From Dyadobacter chenwenxiniae (GTDB lineage: Bacteria > Bacteroidota > Bacteroidia > Cytophagales > Spirosomataceae), in assembly GCF_022869785.1 (NCBI RefSeq), contig NZ_CP094997.1:2914001-2978000 (forward strand): a DNA stretch of 64,000 nucleotides, written 5' to 3'. A model generated the notes under the pieces. The model made no database searches. It saw only the letters and a program-made list of their open reading frames with translations, and had not been told where the DNA came from. Positions 16,541-24,875 of the stretch are shown here, in pieces. How positions within the stretch are numbered: the stretch's first letter is position 1; each line of letters starts with the position of its first letter. Position numbers and translations under genes: made by a program.

Positions 16541-18421
16541 ATGAAAACTGAGAAAACGCCACAAAGCGGCAGTGTGACCACAGACCCGTTTCCAAATTCC
16601 CGGAAAATTTACGTAAAAGGCAACCTGTATAATGTGTCTGTGGCTATGCGGGAAATTGCATTGACCGACACGCGTTTGCACGGGAAAGCTGGTCAGGTAG
16701 AAAAAAACGCGCCGGTCACCGTTTACGATACGAGCGGCCCTTTTACCGATCCGAATGTGGAAATCGATGTTAAAAAAGGACTGCCTGCATTGCGGTCAGA
16801 ATGGATAAAGGCGCGGCAGGATGTGGAGCAATTGGATAGCATCAGTTCTGATTACGGCAAGCAGCGGCTTGCAGATCCGTCACTTAACGCATTGCGTTTT
16901 GCACACATTACCAAGCCATTACGTGCCAGAGCGGGTGCTAATGTTTCCCAGTTGCATTATGCTAAAAAAGGCATTATCACCGCTGAAATGGAATACATTG
17001 CGATCCGCGAGAATCAGCGGATTCAGGAAAATTTATTAGAATTGAATGGTAAGGCGAGCTCGCTTGCGCATCAGCATCGCGGTCATAGTTTTGGAGCCAA
17101 TACGCCGGTTAATTTCATTACGCCGGAATTTGTGCGCTCGGAAGTGGCAGCTGGCCGTGCGGTGATTCCCGTCAACATTAACCACCCGGAAAGCGAGCCG
17201 ATGATCATTGGACGCAACTTTTTGGTCAAGATCAATGCCAACATTGGCAACTCTGCGGTGTCATCCACCATTGAAGAAGAAGTTGAAAAAGCCGTCTGGG
17301 CTTGCCGCTGGGGCGCGGACACTATCATGGACCTTTCCACAGGCAAGAACATTCACGAAACCCGCGAGTGGATTATTCGTAATTCGCCGGTTCCTATCGG
17401 AACTGTTCCGATTTATCAGGCTCTGGAAAAAGTGAATGGAAAAGCCGAAGATCTGACCTGGGAGCTATTCCGTGATACGCTTATTGAACAGGCTGAACAA
17501 GGTGTAGATTATTTCACGATTCATGCCGGGGTGTTGCTTCGCTACATTCCGCTTACTGCCAAAAGGATCACCGGAATTGTTTCGAGAGGCGGTTCTATCA
17601 TGGCCAAATGGTGTCTGGCGCATCATAAGGAAAATTTCCTTTACACGCATTTTGAAAAAATCTGCGAAATTATGAAGGCTTACGACGTCGCGTTTTCACT
17701 TGGCGATGGATTGCGGCCCGGTTGCATTGCCGATGCCAATGATGCTGCACAATTTTCGGAACTGGAAACATTGGGTGAACTGACGAAAATCGCCTGGAAA
17801 CACGATGTCCAGACAATTATCGAAGGTCCTGGCCACGTGCCCATGCATTTGATCAAAGAAAATATGGAAAAGCAGCTGGAACATTGCCAGGAAGCGCCAT
17901 TTTATACATTAGGACCCTTAACAACCGACATTGCACCTGGTTATGACCACATTACATCAGCGATTGGTGCCGCAATGATCGGCTGGTTCGGGACGGCGAT
18001 GCTTTGTTATGTGACACCGAAGGAACATTTGGGATTGCCCAATAAAAAGGATGTAAAGGATGGCGTAATAACTTACAAAATCGCTGCGCACGCTGCGGAT
18101 CTTGCCAAAGGACATCCCGGCGCGCAATATCGCGACAATGCATTGAGCAAAGCGCGTTTCGAATTTCGCTGGGAAGATCAGTTTAACCTGTCGCTTGATC
18201 CCGAAACCGCCAAATCATTTCATGACGAAACATTGCCCGCAGAGGGCGCTAAAATTGCGCATTTCTGCTCCATGTGCGGACCCAACTTCTGCTCGATGAA
18301 AATTACGCAGGACGTGCGTGACTACGCGGAGGAAAATGGGCTGAATGAAGAGGCAATTGCGGAAGGCATGGAGGAAAAATCGAGGGAATTTGCCAGTCTG
18401 GGCGGTCAGATTTACTTATAA
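16541..18421 (+). CDS. thiC: phosphomethylpyrimidine synthase ThiC
   Basis: A 626-residue radical-SAM enzyme that rearranges aminoimidazole ribotide to HMP phosphate, the pyrimidine half of thiamine. Full length, with the ThiC N-terminal domain (FPNSRKIYV), the TIM-barrel core (ERGVDYFTIHAGV-like, GPGHVPMH, TIMDLSTGKNI, LGPLTTDIAPGYDHITSAIG) and the C-terminal cluster motif CSMCGPNFC (CX2CX4C) just before KITQDVRDYA. It follows thiS by 42 bases and ends one base before the thiE ATG. Confidence 0.97.
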   Translation: MKTEKTPQSGSVTTDPFPNSRKIYVKGNLYNVSVAMREIALTDTRLHGKAGQVEKNAPVTVYDTSGPFTDPNVEIDVKKGLPALRSEWIKARQDVEQLDSISSDYGKQRLADPSLNALRFAHITKPLRARAGANVSQLHYAKKGIITAEMEYIAIRENQRIQENLLELNGKASSLAHQHRGHSFGANTPVNFITPEFVRSEVAAGRAVIPVNINHPESEPMIIGRNFLVKINANIGNSAVSSTIEEEVEKAVWACRWGADTIMDLSTGKNIHETREWIIRNSPVPIGTVPIYQALEKVNGKAEDLTWELFRDTLIEQAEQGVDYFTIHAGVLLRYIPLTAKRITGIVSRGGSIMAKWCLAHHKENFLYTHFEKICEIMKAYDVAFSLGDGLRPGCIADANDAAQFSELETLGELTKIAWKHDVQTIIEGPGHVPMHLIKENMEKQLEHCQEAPFYTLGPLTTDIAPGYDHITSAIGAAMIGWFGTAMLCYVTPKEHLGLPNKKDVKDGVITYKIAAHAADLAKGHPGAQYRDNALSKARFEFRWEDQFNLSLDPETAKSFHDETLPAEGAKIAHFCSMCGPNFCSMKITQDVRDYAEENGLNEEAIAEGMEEKSREFASLGGQIYL

Positions 18422-18422
18422 C

Positions 18423-19712
18423 ATGGAACTGATCGCGATATCGCATCCTGAATTTATCCCCAATGAAGCCGAGCGGATCAATGCGCTTTTCCGGGATGGT
18501 TTGCTGCGCCTGCACATCAGAAAACCGGGTTGTAATGTGGCAGATTTGAACCGGCTGATAGGAGATATTAACCCTGATTTTTATTCCAAAATTGCCTTGC
18601 ATTCGCATCACGAGCTTGCAGCGCAATACGGGATTACCAGGCTTCATTTTCCTGAAAAATTGCGAAAGGAGACGCCGGAATTCATGATGGAAAAGTTTGA
18701 AAATGCTGGCTTCAAGCTCAGCACTTCTATTCATGACATTGATGAGCTTGACGGGCTTTCCAAAGCTTTCGATTACACATTCTTCGGACCCGTTTTCGAC
18801 AGCATTTCAAAAACAGGCTATCAGCGTGCTATTACTGATGATTTTTATCTAGAAGAGGAAAAAAAAGCAGTCAAGGTCATCGCGATCGGAGGAATCAAGC
18901 GGTCAAATTTGCACATGATAAAGACAATGAACTTTGACGGCGCAGCCATGTTAGGAGCAATCTGGTATTCAGAATTTCATTTTTCAATTTCTTTAATTGC
19001 CGGGGGCTTAAGCCCCCGGCAATTAAAGAAATTGAAAAATGAAAATTTGGATCAGGATCTGGATTCAGCTGCAAATTCGAATACAAAGAAAATTGAAAGG
19101 CTTCATTTCATTTCTAATCAAACATTGGAAATGAGCCATTTGGACAGCATTGGCCTGGCACTTCAAGCTGGGTGCAAATGGATCCAGTTGCGGGTGAAGG
19201 ATCAGCCCGAAAATGATGTACTTGAATTAGCCCATGCTGCCAAAGCGCTTTGCGACAGCTATGCCGCTAAGCTGATTATCAACGACTTCCCTAACATTGC
19301 AAAGGCAGTTGATGCATATGGCTTGCATCTCGGTTTAAATGACATGCCCATCCCCGAAGCCCGGAAAATAGTTGGGAAAAACATGACCATTGGTGGCACT
19401 GCCAATAAATTCGAAGACATTCTTTTACGCATCAGCGAAGGCGCGGATTACATTGGATTGGGGCCGTTTCGATTTACCAGAACCAAGCAAAATCTGAGTC
19501 CGATTCTGGGATTGGAGGGTTATCTTGACTTAATGCAAAAACTATCTGAACAAAAAATAAACATTCCGATCATTGCCATCGGAGGGATTTTGCCGGGCGA
19601 CGTTCCGACATTGATGACGACCGGCATCCATGGCGTCGCCATGTCCTCTGCATTAATCCAATCCCAAGACAGGAAAGAAACAGTCCAAAAACTCGACAAA
19701 TTATTATGTTAA
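18423..19712 (+). CDS. thiE: fused double thiamine-phosphate-synthase (TenI/ThiE-like + ThiE)
   Basis: About 429 residues in one frame. Residues 1-183 form a TenI/ThiE-like domain (GLLRLHIRKPG, LHSHHELAAQYGITRLHF, FFGPVFDSISKTGY, VKVIAIGGI, GAAMLGAIW). Residues 185-207 are encoded by a perfect 70-bp palindrome. Residues about 224-429 are a second ThiE domain (GCKWIQLRVKD, LIINDFPNIAKAVDAYGLHLG, TIGGTAN, GADYIGLGPFRFTRTK, IIAIGGI). Related Bacteroidota often carry these as two separate neighbouring genes (recalled, not searched). The second domain keeps the ThiE pyrophosphate-binding elements and should couple HMP-PP with thiazole phosphate. The first may be TenI-like. The 3' end overlaps thiG by 7 bases. 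Confidence 0.88.
   Translation: MELIAISHPEFIPNEAERINALFRDGLLRLHIRKPGCNVADLNRLIGDINPDFYSKIALHSHHELAAQYGITRLHFPEKLRKETPEFMMEKFENAGFKLSTSIHDIDELDGLSKAFDYTFFGPVFDSISKTGYQRAITDDFYLEEEKKAVKVIAIGGIKRSNLHMIKTMNFDGAAMLGAIWYSEFHFSISLIAGGLSPRQLKKLKNENLDQDLDSAANSNTKKIERLHFISNQTLEMSHLDSIGLALQAGCKWIQLRVKDQPENDVLELAHAAKALCDSYAAKLIINDFPNIAKAVDAYGLHLGLNDMPIPEARKIVGKNMTIGGTANKFEDILLRISEGADYIGLGPFRFTRTKQNLSPILGLEGYLDLMQKLSEQKINIPIIAIGGILPGDVPTLMTTGIHGVAMSSALIQSQDRKETVQKLDKLLC
18975..19044. repeat. perfect 70-bp palindrome inside the thiE coding frame
   Basis: 35-nt arms with no spacer, centred on CTTAAG between 19009 and 19010 (core GCCGGGGGCTTAAGCC). Every pair from 18975/19044 inward matches. The frame used by thiE is the only plus-strand frame without a stop across the element. 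Because of the palindrome phase the minus strand encodes the same peptide. AATTT flanks both sides (18973-18977, 19044-19048), a possible short target duplication. Confidence 0.97.
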
Positions 19713-20476
19713 AAATCGCAGATAAAACATTTGGATCGCGGCTTTTTACCGGGACGGGCAAGTTCAGTTCCGCCGCATTAATGGAAGAATCGCTGCTGGC
19801 TTCCGGCTCGGAACTGGTGACTGTTGCGCTACGCCGCGTTGACATGAATGATGCGCACGATGATATGCTTTTACATTTAAAACACCCGCATATCCATCTT
19901 TTGCCCAACACTTCGGGGGTAAGAACGGCCAAGGAGGCGGTTTTTGCAGCGCAGTTGGCAAGGGAAGCTCTGGAAACCAACTGGCTCAAACTCGAAATTC
20001 ATCCCGATCCAAAATATCTCCTGCCCGATCCCATTGAAACGCTGAAAGCTGCGGAGGAATTGGCAAAATTGGGATTCGTAATCTTGCCTTACATTCACGC
20101 GGACCCGGTTTTGTGTAAAAGATTGGAAGAAGTGGGCGTCGCAGCAGTAATGCCCCTTGGCGCTCCGATTGGCAGCAACAAGGGTTTGAAAACGATTGAT
20201 TTTTTGGAAATAATCATTGAGCAAAGTAATGTTCCCGTAATCGTGGACGCTGGAATAGGCTCGCCTTCGGATGCTGCAAAAGCAATGGAAATCGGTGCTG
20301 ATGCGGTTTTGGTGAACACGGCCATTGCTGTCGCGGGGGATCCGGTGGCGATGGCGGAAGCATTTAAAATGGCTGTCATTGCCGGGCGCATGGCTTTTGA
20401 GGCAAGATTGGCAAATCAGGAAAATCATGCTGTGCCCAGCAGTCCGTTAACCGCATTTTTAGATTATGAGCTTTAA
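19706..20476 (+). CDS. thiG: thiazole synthase ThiG
   Basis: A 256-residue TIM-barrel enzyme that builds thiazole phosphate from 1-deoxy-xylulose-5-phosphate, dehydroglycine and ThiS thiocarboxylate. Motifs are FTGTGKFSS, LLPNTSGVRTAKEAVFAAQLARE, LKLEIHPDPKYLLPDPIETL, AAVMPLGAPIGSNKGL and VIVDAGIGSPSDAAKAMEIGADAVLVNTAIA. It overlaps thiE by 7 bases and thiH by 11, so translation is coupled. Confidence 0.97.
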   Translation: MLKIADKTFGSRLFTGTGKFSSAALMEESLLASGSELVTVALRRVDMNDAHDDMLLHLKHPHIHLLPNTSGVRTAKEAVFAAQLAREALETNWLKLEIHPDPKYLLPDPIETLKAAEELAKLGFVILPYIHADPVLCKRLEEVGVAAVMPLGAPIGSNKGLKTIDFLEIIIEQSNVPVIVDAGIGSPSDAAKAMEIGADAVLVNTAIAVAGDPVAMAEAFKMAVIAGRMAFEARLANQENHAVPSSPLTAFLDYEL

Positions 20477-21578
20477 AGAAAAGTTTGAGGCATACGATTG
20501 GGAAGAAGTGAAGGCCAGCATTTATTCCAAAACGCCCCATGATGTGCAAAAGGCGCTGCTAGCCCAAAAACGAACATTAGAAGATTTCAAAGCGCTTATC
20601 TCCCCGGCGGCCTCAAGTTTCCTGGAACCCATGGCGCAGCTCAGCCGCAAACTGACCCAAAAGCGGTTTGGCAAAACCATGCAAATGTACATTCCGTTGT
20701 ATTTATCCAATGAATGCACCAACATTTGCACTTATTGCGGGTTTAGTCTGGATAATAAAGTGCGAAGAAAAACGCTTTCACGCGAGGAAATTTTGCGTGA
20801 GGTGAAGGTGATTAAATCGCTTGGTTACGATCACGTTTTGCTGGTTACGGGCGAGGCAAACCAGACGGTGCATACAGCTTATTTCAAGGAAGTGATCCAA
20901 TTGATACGACCCTATTTTTCGCAGATTTCAATGGAAGTTCAGCCCTTGGAAACCGCAGAATATGAGGAATTGATCGGGCTGGGGCTCTATTCTGTTTTAA
21001 TTTACCAGGAAACATATCACAAGGAAGATTACAAAAAGCACCATCCGAAAGGGAAAAAATCAAACTTCAATTATCGCCTGGAAACGCCGGACAGGCTCGG
21101 ACAAGCCGGAATCCATAAAATGGGACTGGGTGTTTTAATAGGGCTTGAAGATTGGCGCACGGATAGCTTTTTTACAGCAGCACACCTGCAATATCTCGAA
21201 CGAACCTATTGGCAAACGCGTTATAGTTTATCGTTTCCAAGATTGCGGCCATTTTCCGGCGGACTGGAACCGAAGGTTGAAATGACCGACAGGGAGCTTG
21301 TACAGCTGATTTGCGCTTACCGGATCATGAACGAGGAGGTGGAAATTTCACTTTCGACGCGTGAATCCGAGCAATTTCGGGATCATTGCATTCAATTGGG
21401 CGTTACGTCCATCAGTGCGGGTTCCAAAACGAATCCGGGCGGCTATGCGGTTGAACCGGGGTCGCTGGAACAGTTCGAAATTTCGGACGAGCGCAGTCCG
21501 GTTCAGATTGCCGAAATGATCCGGGAAAGGGGTTACGAGCCGGTTTGGAAGGATTGGGACCAGATTTTTGTGCAATAA
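20466..21578 (+). CDS. thiH: 2-iminoacetate synthase ThiH
   Basis: A 370-residue radical-SAM tyrosine lyase giving dehydroglycine for ThiG. The cluster motif is CTNICTYCGF (CX3CX2C, about residue 79), followed by GYDHVLLVTGEA, SMEVQPLETAEY, LIYQETYHKEDY and the C-terminal ISAGSKTNPGGYAVEPGSLEQFEISDER. Presence of thiH rather than thiO means the glycine imine comes from tyrosine, a route usual in facultative or anaerobic lineages. It overlaps thiG. Confidence 0.96.
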   Translation: MSFKEKFEAYDWEEVKASIYSKTPHDVQKALLAQKRTLEDFKALISPAASSFLEPMAQLSRKLTQKRFGKTMQMYIPLYLSNECTNICTYCGFSLDNKVRRKTLSREEILREVKVIKSLGYDHVLLVTGEANQTVHTAYFKEVIQLIRPYFSQISMEVQPLETAEYEELIGLGLYSVLIYQETYHKEDYKKHHPKGKKSNFNYRLETPDRLGQAGIHKMGLGVLIGLEDWRTDSFFTAAHLQYLERTYWQTRYSLSFPRLRPFSGGLEPKVEMTDRELVQLICAYRIMNEEVEISLSTRESEQFRDHCIQLGVTSISAGSKTNPGGYAVEPGSLEQFEISDERSPVQIAEMIRERGYEPVWKDWDQIFVQ

Positions 21579-21593
21579 AGAAATGGGATAAAT

Positions 21594-22643
21594 ATGTTTG
21601 AGCAACAGGAACGCAAACGTTATAGCAGACAAATTTTGCTGCCGGAAATGGGACATATTGGCCAGGAAAGGCTGAAAGCCGCAAAAGTGCTGGTCGTTGG
21701 TGCGGGCGGCTTGGGATGTCCGGTGCTGCAATATCTTGTGGCCGGGGGCGTCGGGAATATTGGGATTGTGGACGATGACGTTGTGGACATGACCAACTTG
21801 CACCGGCAAATTCTTTACACCACAGCCGACATTGGAAAAAGCAAAGTCCTGGCTGCCATTGAAAGGTTAAATGCTCAAAATCCATTTGTCAAACTAACTC
21901 CCCACCCAGTTCGCTTACAAGAAGATAATGTTGCCGAAATCGTCGCTGAATACGACCTCGTGATCGACGGCTCAGACAATTTCCCGACGCGCTATCTGGT
22001 CAATGACGCCTGCGTTGAATTGGATAAACCATCGGTTTTTGGCTCCATACTGCGTTTCGAAGGACAGGTTTCAGTCTTCAATTACAAAGGCGGCCCAACT
22101 TACCGCTGCCTTTTCCCCGATGCCGAAGAGGGCGATAATTGCGCCGAGGCTGGCGTGATCGGCATTTTACCCGGAATGATTGGCACTTACATGGCCAACG
22201 AGGCGATTAAAATTATCTGCGAAATCGGCGAGCCATTGTCAGGAAAGCTACTGGTTATGAATGCATTAACAAATGCAACCAGCATTTTCAAATTTTCCAG
22301 ATCTGAACAAACTGCACCCGCTCAAAAACAAGAAAAGAAGCCAAACCAAAACGAGCCGCAAATTGAATTAAAAGAAATGAAATACGAAGAGTTCGAGCGG
22401 ATTGAAGCCTCCTACCCCGGCCAAATCCACCTCGTCGATGTCAGGGAATACAACGAATATGAAGCCGACAATTTCGGAGGCATCAACATTCCCCTATCCG
22501 AAATCCCCGACATCCTTCCAACATTACCCCCTAACAAAACCATCGTCTTCTATTGCCAAACCGGAAAAAGAAGCGCCCAAGCCGCAAAACTGCTTGCTCA
22601 GAGTGGGTTTGATGGGGCAAGTTTCTGGGCTGGGAATTGGTGA
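21594..22643 (+). CDS. thiF: ThiF/MoeB-type adenylyltransferase with C-terminal rhodanese domain
   Basis: 349 residues. The N-terminal E1-like domain (about 1-240) has the ATP-binding loop VVGAGGLGCPVLQYLV, DMTNLHRQILY, DLVIDGSDNFPTRYLVND and NCAEAGVIGILPGMIGTYMANEAIK. The C-terminal rhodanese-like domain (about 262-349) has the active-site loop VFYCQTGKRSA. It adenylates ThiS, and the rhodanese part can deliver sulfur. The usual zinc cysteines seem lost: TYRC replaces CxxC, and no second CxxC occurs before the linker. Last gene of the thiamine operon, 15 bases after thiH. Confidence 0.9.
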   Translation: MFEQQERKRYSRQILLPEMGHIGQERLKAAKVLVVGAGGLGCPVLQYLVAGGVGNIGIVDDDVVDMTNLHRQILYTTADIGKSKVLAAIERLNAQNPFVKLTPHPVRLQEDNVAEIVAEYDLVIDGSDNFPTRYLVNDACVELDKPSVFGSILRFEGQVSVFNYKGGPTYRCLFPDAEEGDNCAEAGVIGILPGMIGTYMANEAIKIICEIGEPLSGKLLVMNALTNATSIFKFSRSEQTAPAQKQEKKPNQNEPQIELKEMKYEEFERIEASYPGQIHLVDVREYNEYEADNFGGINIPLSEIPDILPTLPPNKTIVFYCQTGKRSAQAAKLLAQSGFDGASFWAGNW

Positions 22644-22680
22644 TCATCCTTAGTAAAGTAGCTAAAATGACTCAATTTTC

Positions 22681-22744
22681 GTTAATTCATTGAGTTCATT
22701 CAACCAATTTAGCTAAATTCGTTGAATTGATTCAATGAATTAAC
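22681..22744. repeat. imperfect 64-bp palindrome after thiF
   Basis: Two 32-nt arms meet without spacer at TTTAGCTAAA. The outer 13 nt (GTTAATTCATTGA) are perfect, and about five mismatches fall inside. It lies between the thiF stop and a decayed gene fragment. It could serve as an operon-end hairpin or be a remnant mobile palindrome; its sequence is unrelated to the other palindromes here. Confidence 0.75.
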
Positions 22745-22752
22745 AAGCTTCA

Positions 22753-23037
22753 CTACGCCAGTACGTTGGTGCACTTTGGGAAAATTACCTTGCCTCTGAA
22801 CGCGTGAAGTATAACACTTATACGCGTGCATTTCCGTACACTTATTTTTGGCGAACGTACGATCAGCAGGAACTGGATTGGCTGGAATTACAAAATGATC
22901 AGCTTAGTGCCTATGAATTCAAGTGGAATGACAGTAAAGTGAAGTTTCCTAAGGCTTTCGTTGAAGCGTACCCCGAAGCCAAAACGAACTGGGTTAACCG
23001 GGACAACTATACTGATTTTTTAACCGGCATCATTTAA
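22753..23037 (+). pseudogene. C-terminal remnant of an AAA ATPase with DUF4143
   Basis: The frame reads VGALWENYLASERVKYN, then YTRAFPYTYFWRTYDQQELDWLELQ and a tail with YEFKWNDSKVKFPKAFVEAYPEA. This matches the C-terminal part of the large bacterial AAA ATPases with a DUF4143 domain (usually about 380-400 residues). Only about 90 residues remain; the N-terminal ATPase part is missing and is replaced by the palindrome at 22681-22744. It is most likely non-functional. A GTG at 22804 could start a short peptide, but nothing suggests it is used. Confidence 0.65.
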
Positions 23038-23069
23038 CTTTCATTTCTGTCCATTTACCAGAAGCATTC

Positions 23070-24770
23070 ATGACAATCAAAAATACATTGCGCTACATTC
23101 TCCTGACCTTTGTCATATTCATATCACAACCCGTCAATGCACAGAATGAAGCGCAAAAGCCGGTCACCATTGAAGTCAATCTGAATGTCGGGAAAGGCCC
23201 GGCGAAGCCGATCTGGGCCTGGTTTGGTTACGACGAGCCAAACTATACTTATATGAAGGATGGCCAGAAATTGCTGACGGAGATTTCGCAGTTGAGTAAA
23301 GTTCCGGTTTATGTGCGGGCGCACAGCATGTTCGTTACGGGCGATGGCGTTGCGGCATTGAAGTGGGGCTCGACCAATGTTTATACGGAAGACAAAAAAG
23401 GCAATCCGGTTTACGACTGGAAAATTGTTGACAAGATTTTTGACACATACATTGAAAGAGGCATGAAGCCAATTGCCCAAATTGGTTTTATGCCCGAAGC
23501 ATTGTCTTCTAAGCCGCAACCATACAGGCACTTTTGGAAGCCCGGCGATAATTACAACGACATTTACACAGGCTGGGCCTATCCGCCGAATAATTATGAA
23601 AAATTTGCCGAACTCGTGTTCCAATGGGTGAAACATTCCATTGAGCGATACGGGAAAGCAGAAGTGGAAACGTGGTATTGGGAGCTTTGGAATGAACCCA
23701 ACATTAGTTACTGGAAAGGCACAACCGAGGAATACATTAAACTCTACGATTACTCTGCCGATGCTGTCAAACGGGCATTGCCAACTGCAAAAATCGGAGG
23801 GCCGGAAGTTACAGGACCAAATTGGGATGTTTCTGCGAAATTTTTCAGGACTTTTCTGGATCACGTTGTAAGCGGCAAAAACTATGTGACGGGCAAAACC
23901 GGCTCGCCGCTGGACTTCATTACTTTCCATGCAAAAGGCAATCCCAAAGTTGTGGATGGCATTGTACGCATGGATATGGGCACGCAGCTGCGTGACATTG
24001 ACAAAGGTTTTGAAATCGTCGCTTCTTATCCCAGCCTAAAAAATCTGCCCATTATCATCGGAGAATCCGATCCGGAAGGCTGCGCAGCTTGCTCCGAAGA
24101 CCTTCATCCTCAGAATGCTTATCGAAATGGGACTATGTATTCCAGTTACACGGCGGCGTCGTTTGCCCGGAAGCATGAACTGGCCGACGCGCGTGGCGTA
24201 AATTTACTGGGTGCGGTGACCTGGGCTTTTGAATTTGAGGATCAGCCCTGGTTCAGGGGCTTTCGTGATTTAGCAACGAACGGCGTCGATAAGCCCGTTT
24301 TAAATGTGTTCAGAATGTTCGGCATGATGGATGGAAACCGCGTTGAAGTGAAGCAAAATCTGGCTTATAATTTTGAAAAGCTGAAAAAAGAAAGCGTGCG
24401 CGGTGAGCGCGATATCAACGCATTTGCTACAAAAAATGACCGGGAAGCGGCTATAATGGTTTGGAATTATCATGACGACAACAAAATTGTTGCAGCATCA
24501 CCTGTTACGATTCAGCTCGATGGTGTGAAGGCAAAACGGGTTCAGGTGCAACATTACCGGATTGATCAGGAACATAGCAATGCTTATGAAGTATGGAAGA
24601 AGATGGGTTCACCGCAAAAGCCAACAGCTGAACAGATCGCTACTTTGGAAAGCGCCGGTCAGCTGCAAACACTGACTTCGCCACAGTGGGTGAATGTTGA
24701 GCATGAGAAAATCAAGCTAAATTTCGACCTGCCTGCACAAGGTGTTTCGCTTCTTAAAATCATTTGGTAA
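23070..24770 (+). CDS. exported GH39-like beta-glycosidase (xylosidase-type)
   Basis: 566 residues with a Sec signal peptide (LLTFVIFISQPVNAQ). A (beta/alpha)8 glycosidase of GH39 character: acid/base Glu in WYWELWNEPNISYW (about residue 210), nucleophile Glu in IIIGESDPEGC (about 335), and C-terminal beta-sandwich elements. GH39 enzymes include beta-xylosidases and iduronidases; the substrate cannot be read. It stands alone, with no susCD or other glycosidase adjacent, downstream of a degraded gene. It probably acts in the periplasm or at the surface. Confidence 0.82.
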   Translation: MTIKNTLRYILLTFVIFISQPVNAQNEAQKPVTIEVNLNVGKGPAKPIWAWFGYDEPNYTYMKDGQKLLTEISQLSKVPVYVRAHSMFVTGDGVAALKWGSTNVYTEDKKGNPVYDWKIVDKIFDTYIERGMKPIAQIGFMPEALSSKPQPYRHFWKPGDNYNDIYTGWAYPPNNYEKFAELVFQWVKHSIERYGKAEVETWYWELWNEPNISYWKGTTEEYIKLYDYSADAVKRALPTAKIGGPEVTGPNWDVSAKFFRTFLDHVVSGKNYVTGKTGSPLDFITFHAKGNPKVVDGIVRMDMGTQLRDIDKGFEIVASYPSLKNLPIIIGESDPEGCAACSEDLHPQNAYRNGTMYSSYTAASFARKHELADARGVNLLGAVTWAFEFEDQPWFRGFRDLATNGVDKPVLNVFRMFGMMDGNRVEVKQNLAYNFEKLKKESVRGERDINAFATKNDREAAIMVWNYHDDNKIVAASPVTIQLDGVKAKRVQVQHYRIDQEHSNAYEVWKKMGSPQKPTAEQIATLESAGQLQTLTSPQWVNVEHEKIKLNFDLPAQGVSLLKIIW

Positions 24771-24828
24771 ACTAAAACTCTGCCGAAATTTTAATAATCT
24801 ATTAATTATGTAGATTAAATAGTTTTAC

Positions 24829-24836
24829 TACTTTTG
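24829..24836 (+). promoter_or_regulatory. TAnnTTTG promoter box before the TauE/SafE gene
   Basis: TACTTTTG lies 39 bases before the ATG at 24876 and fits the Bacteroidota -7 element. No clear TTTG -33 box is seen at the expected distance, so this is a moderate call. Confidence 0.4.
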
Positions 24837-24875
24837 TAACTTCCTGTTTCATGGAGAGTTTAAAACCCAACAGTA

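Noticed and set aside
18895..19086. Minus-strand open frame across the thiE palindrome
   Set aside because: It repeats the plus-strand peptide only because the DNA is palindromic; the flanks show no protein character.
23124..23930. 268-residue antisense frame inside the GH39-like gene
   Set aside because: No start context, signal or family features; a shadow of a well-supported coding gene.
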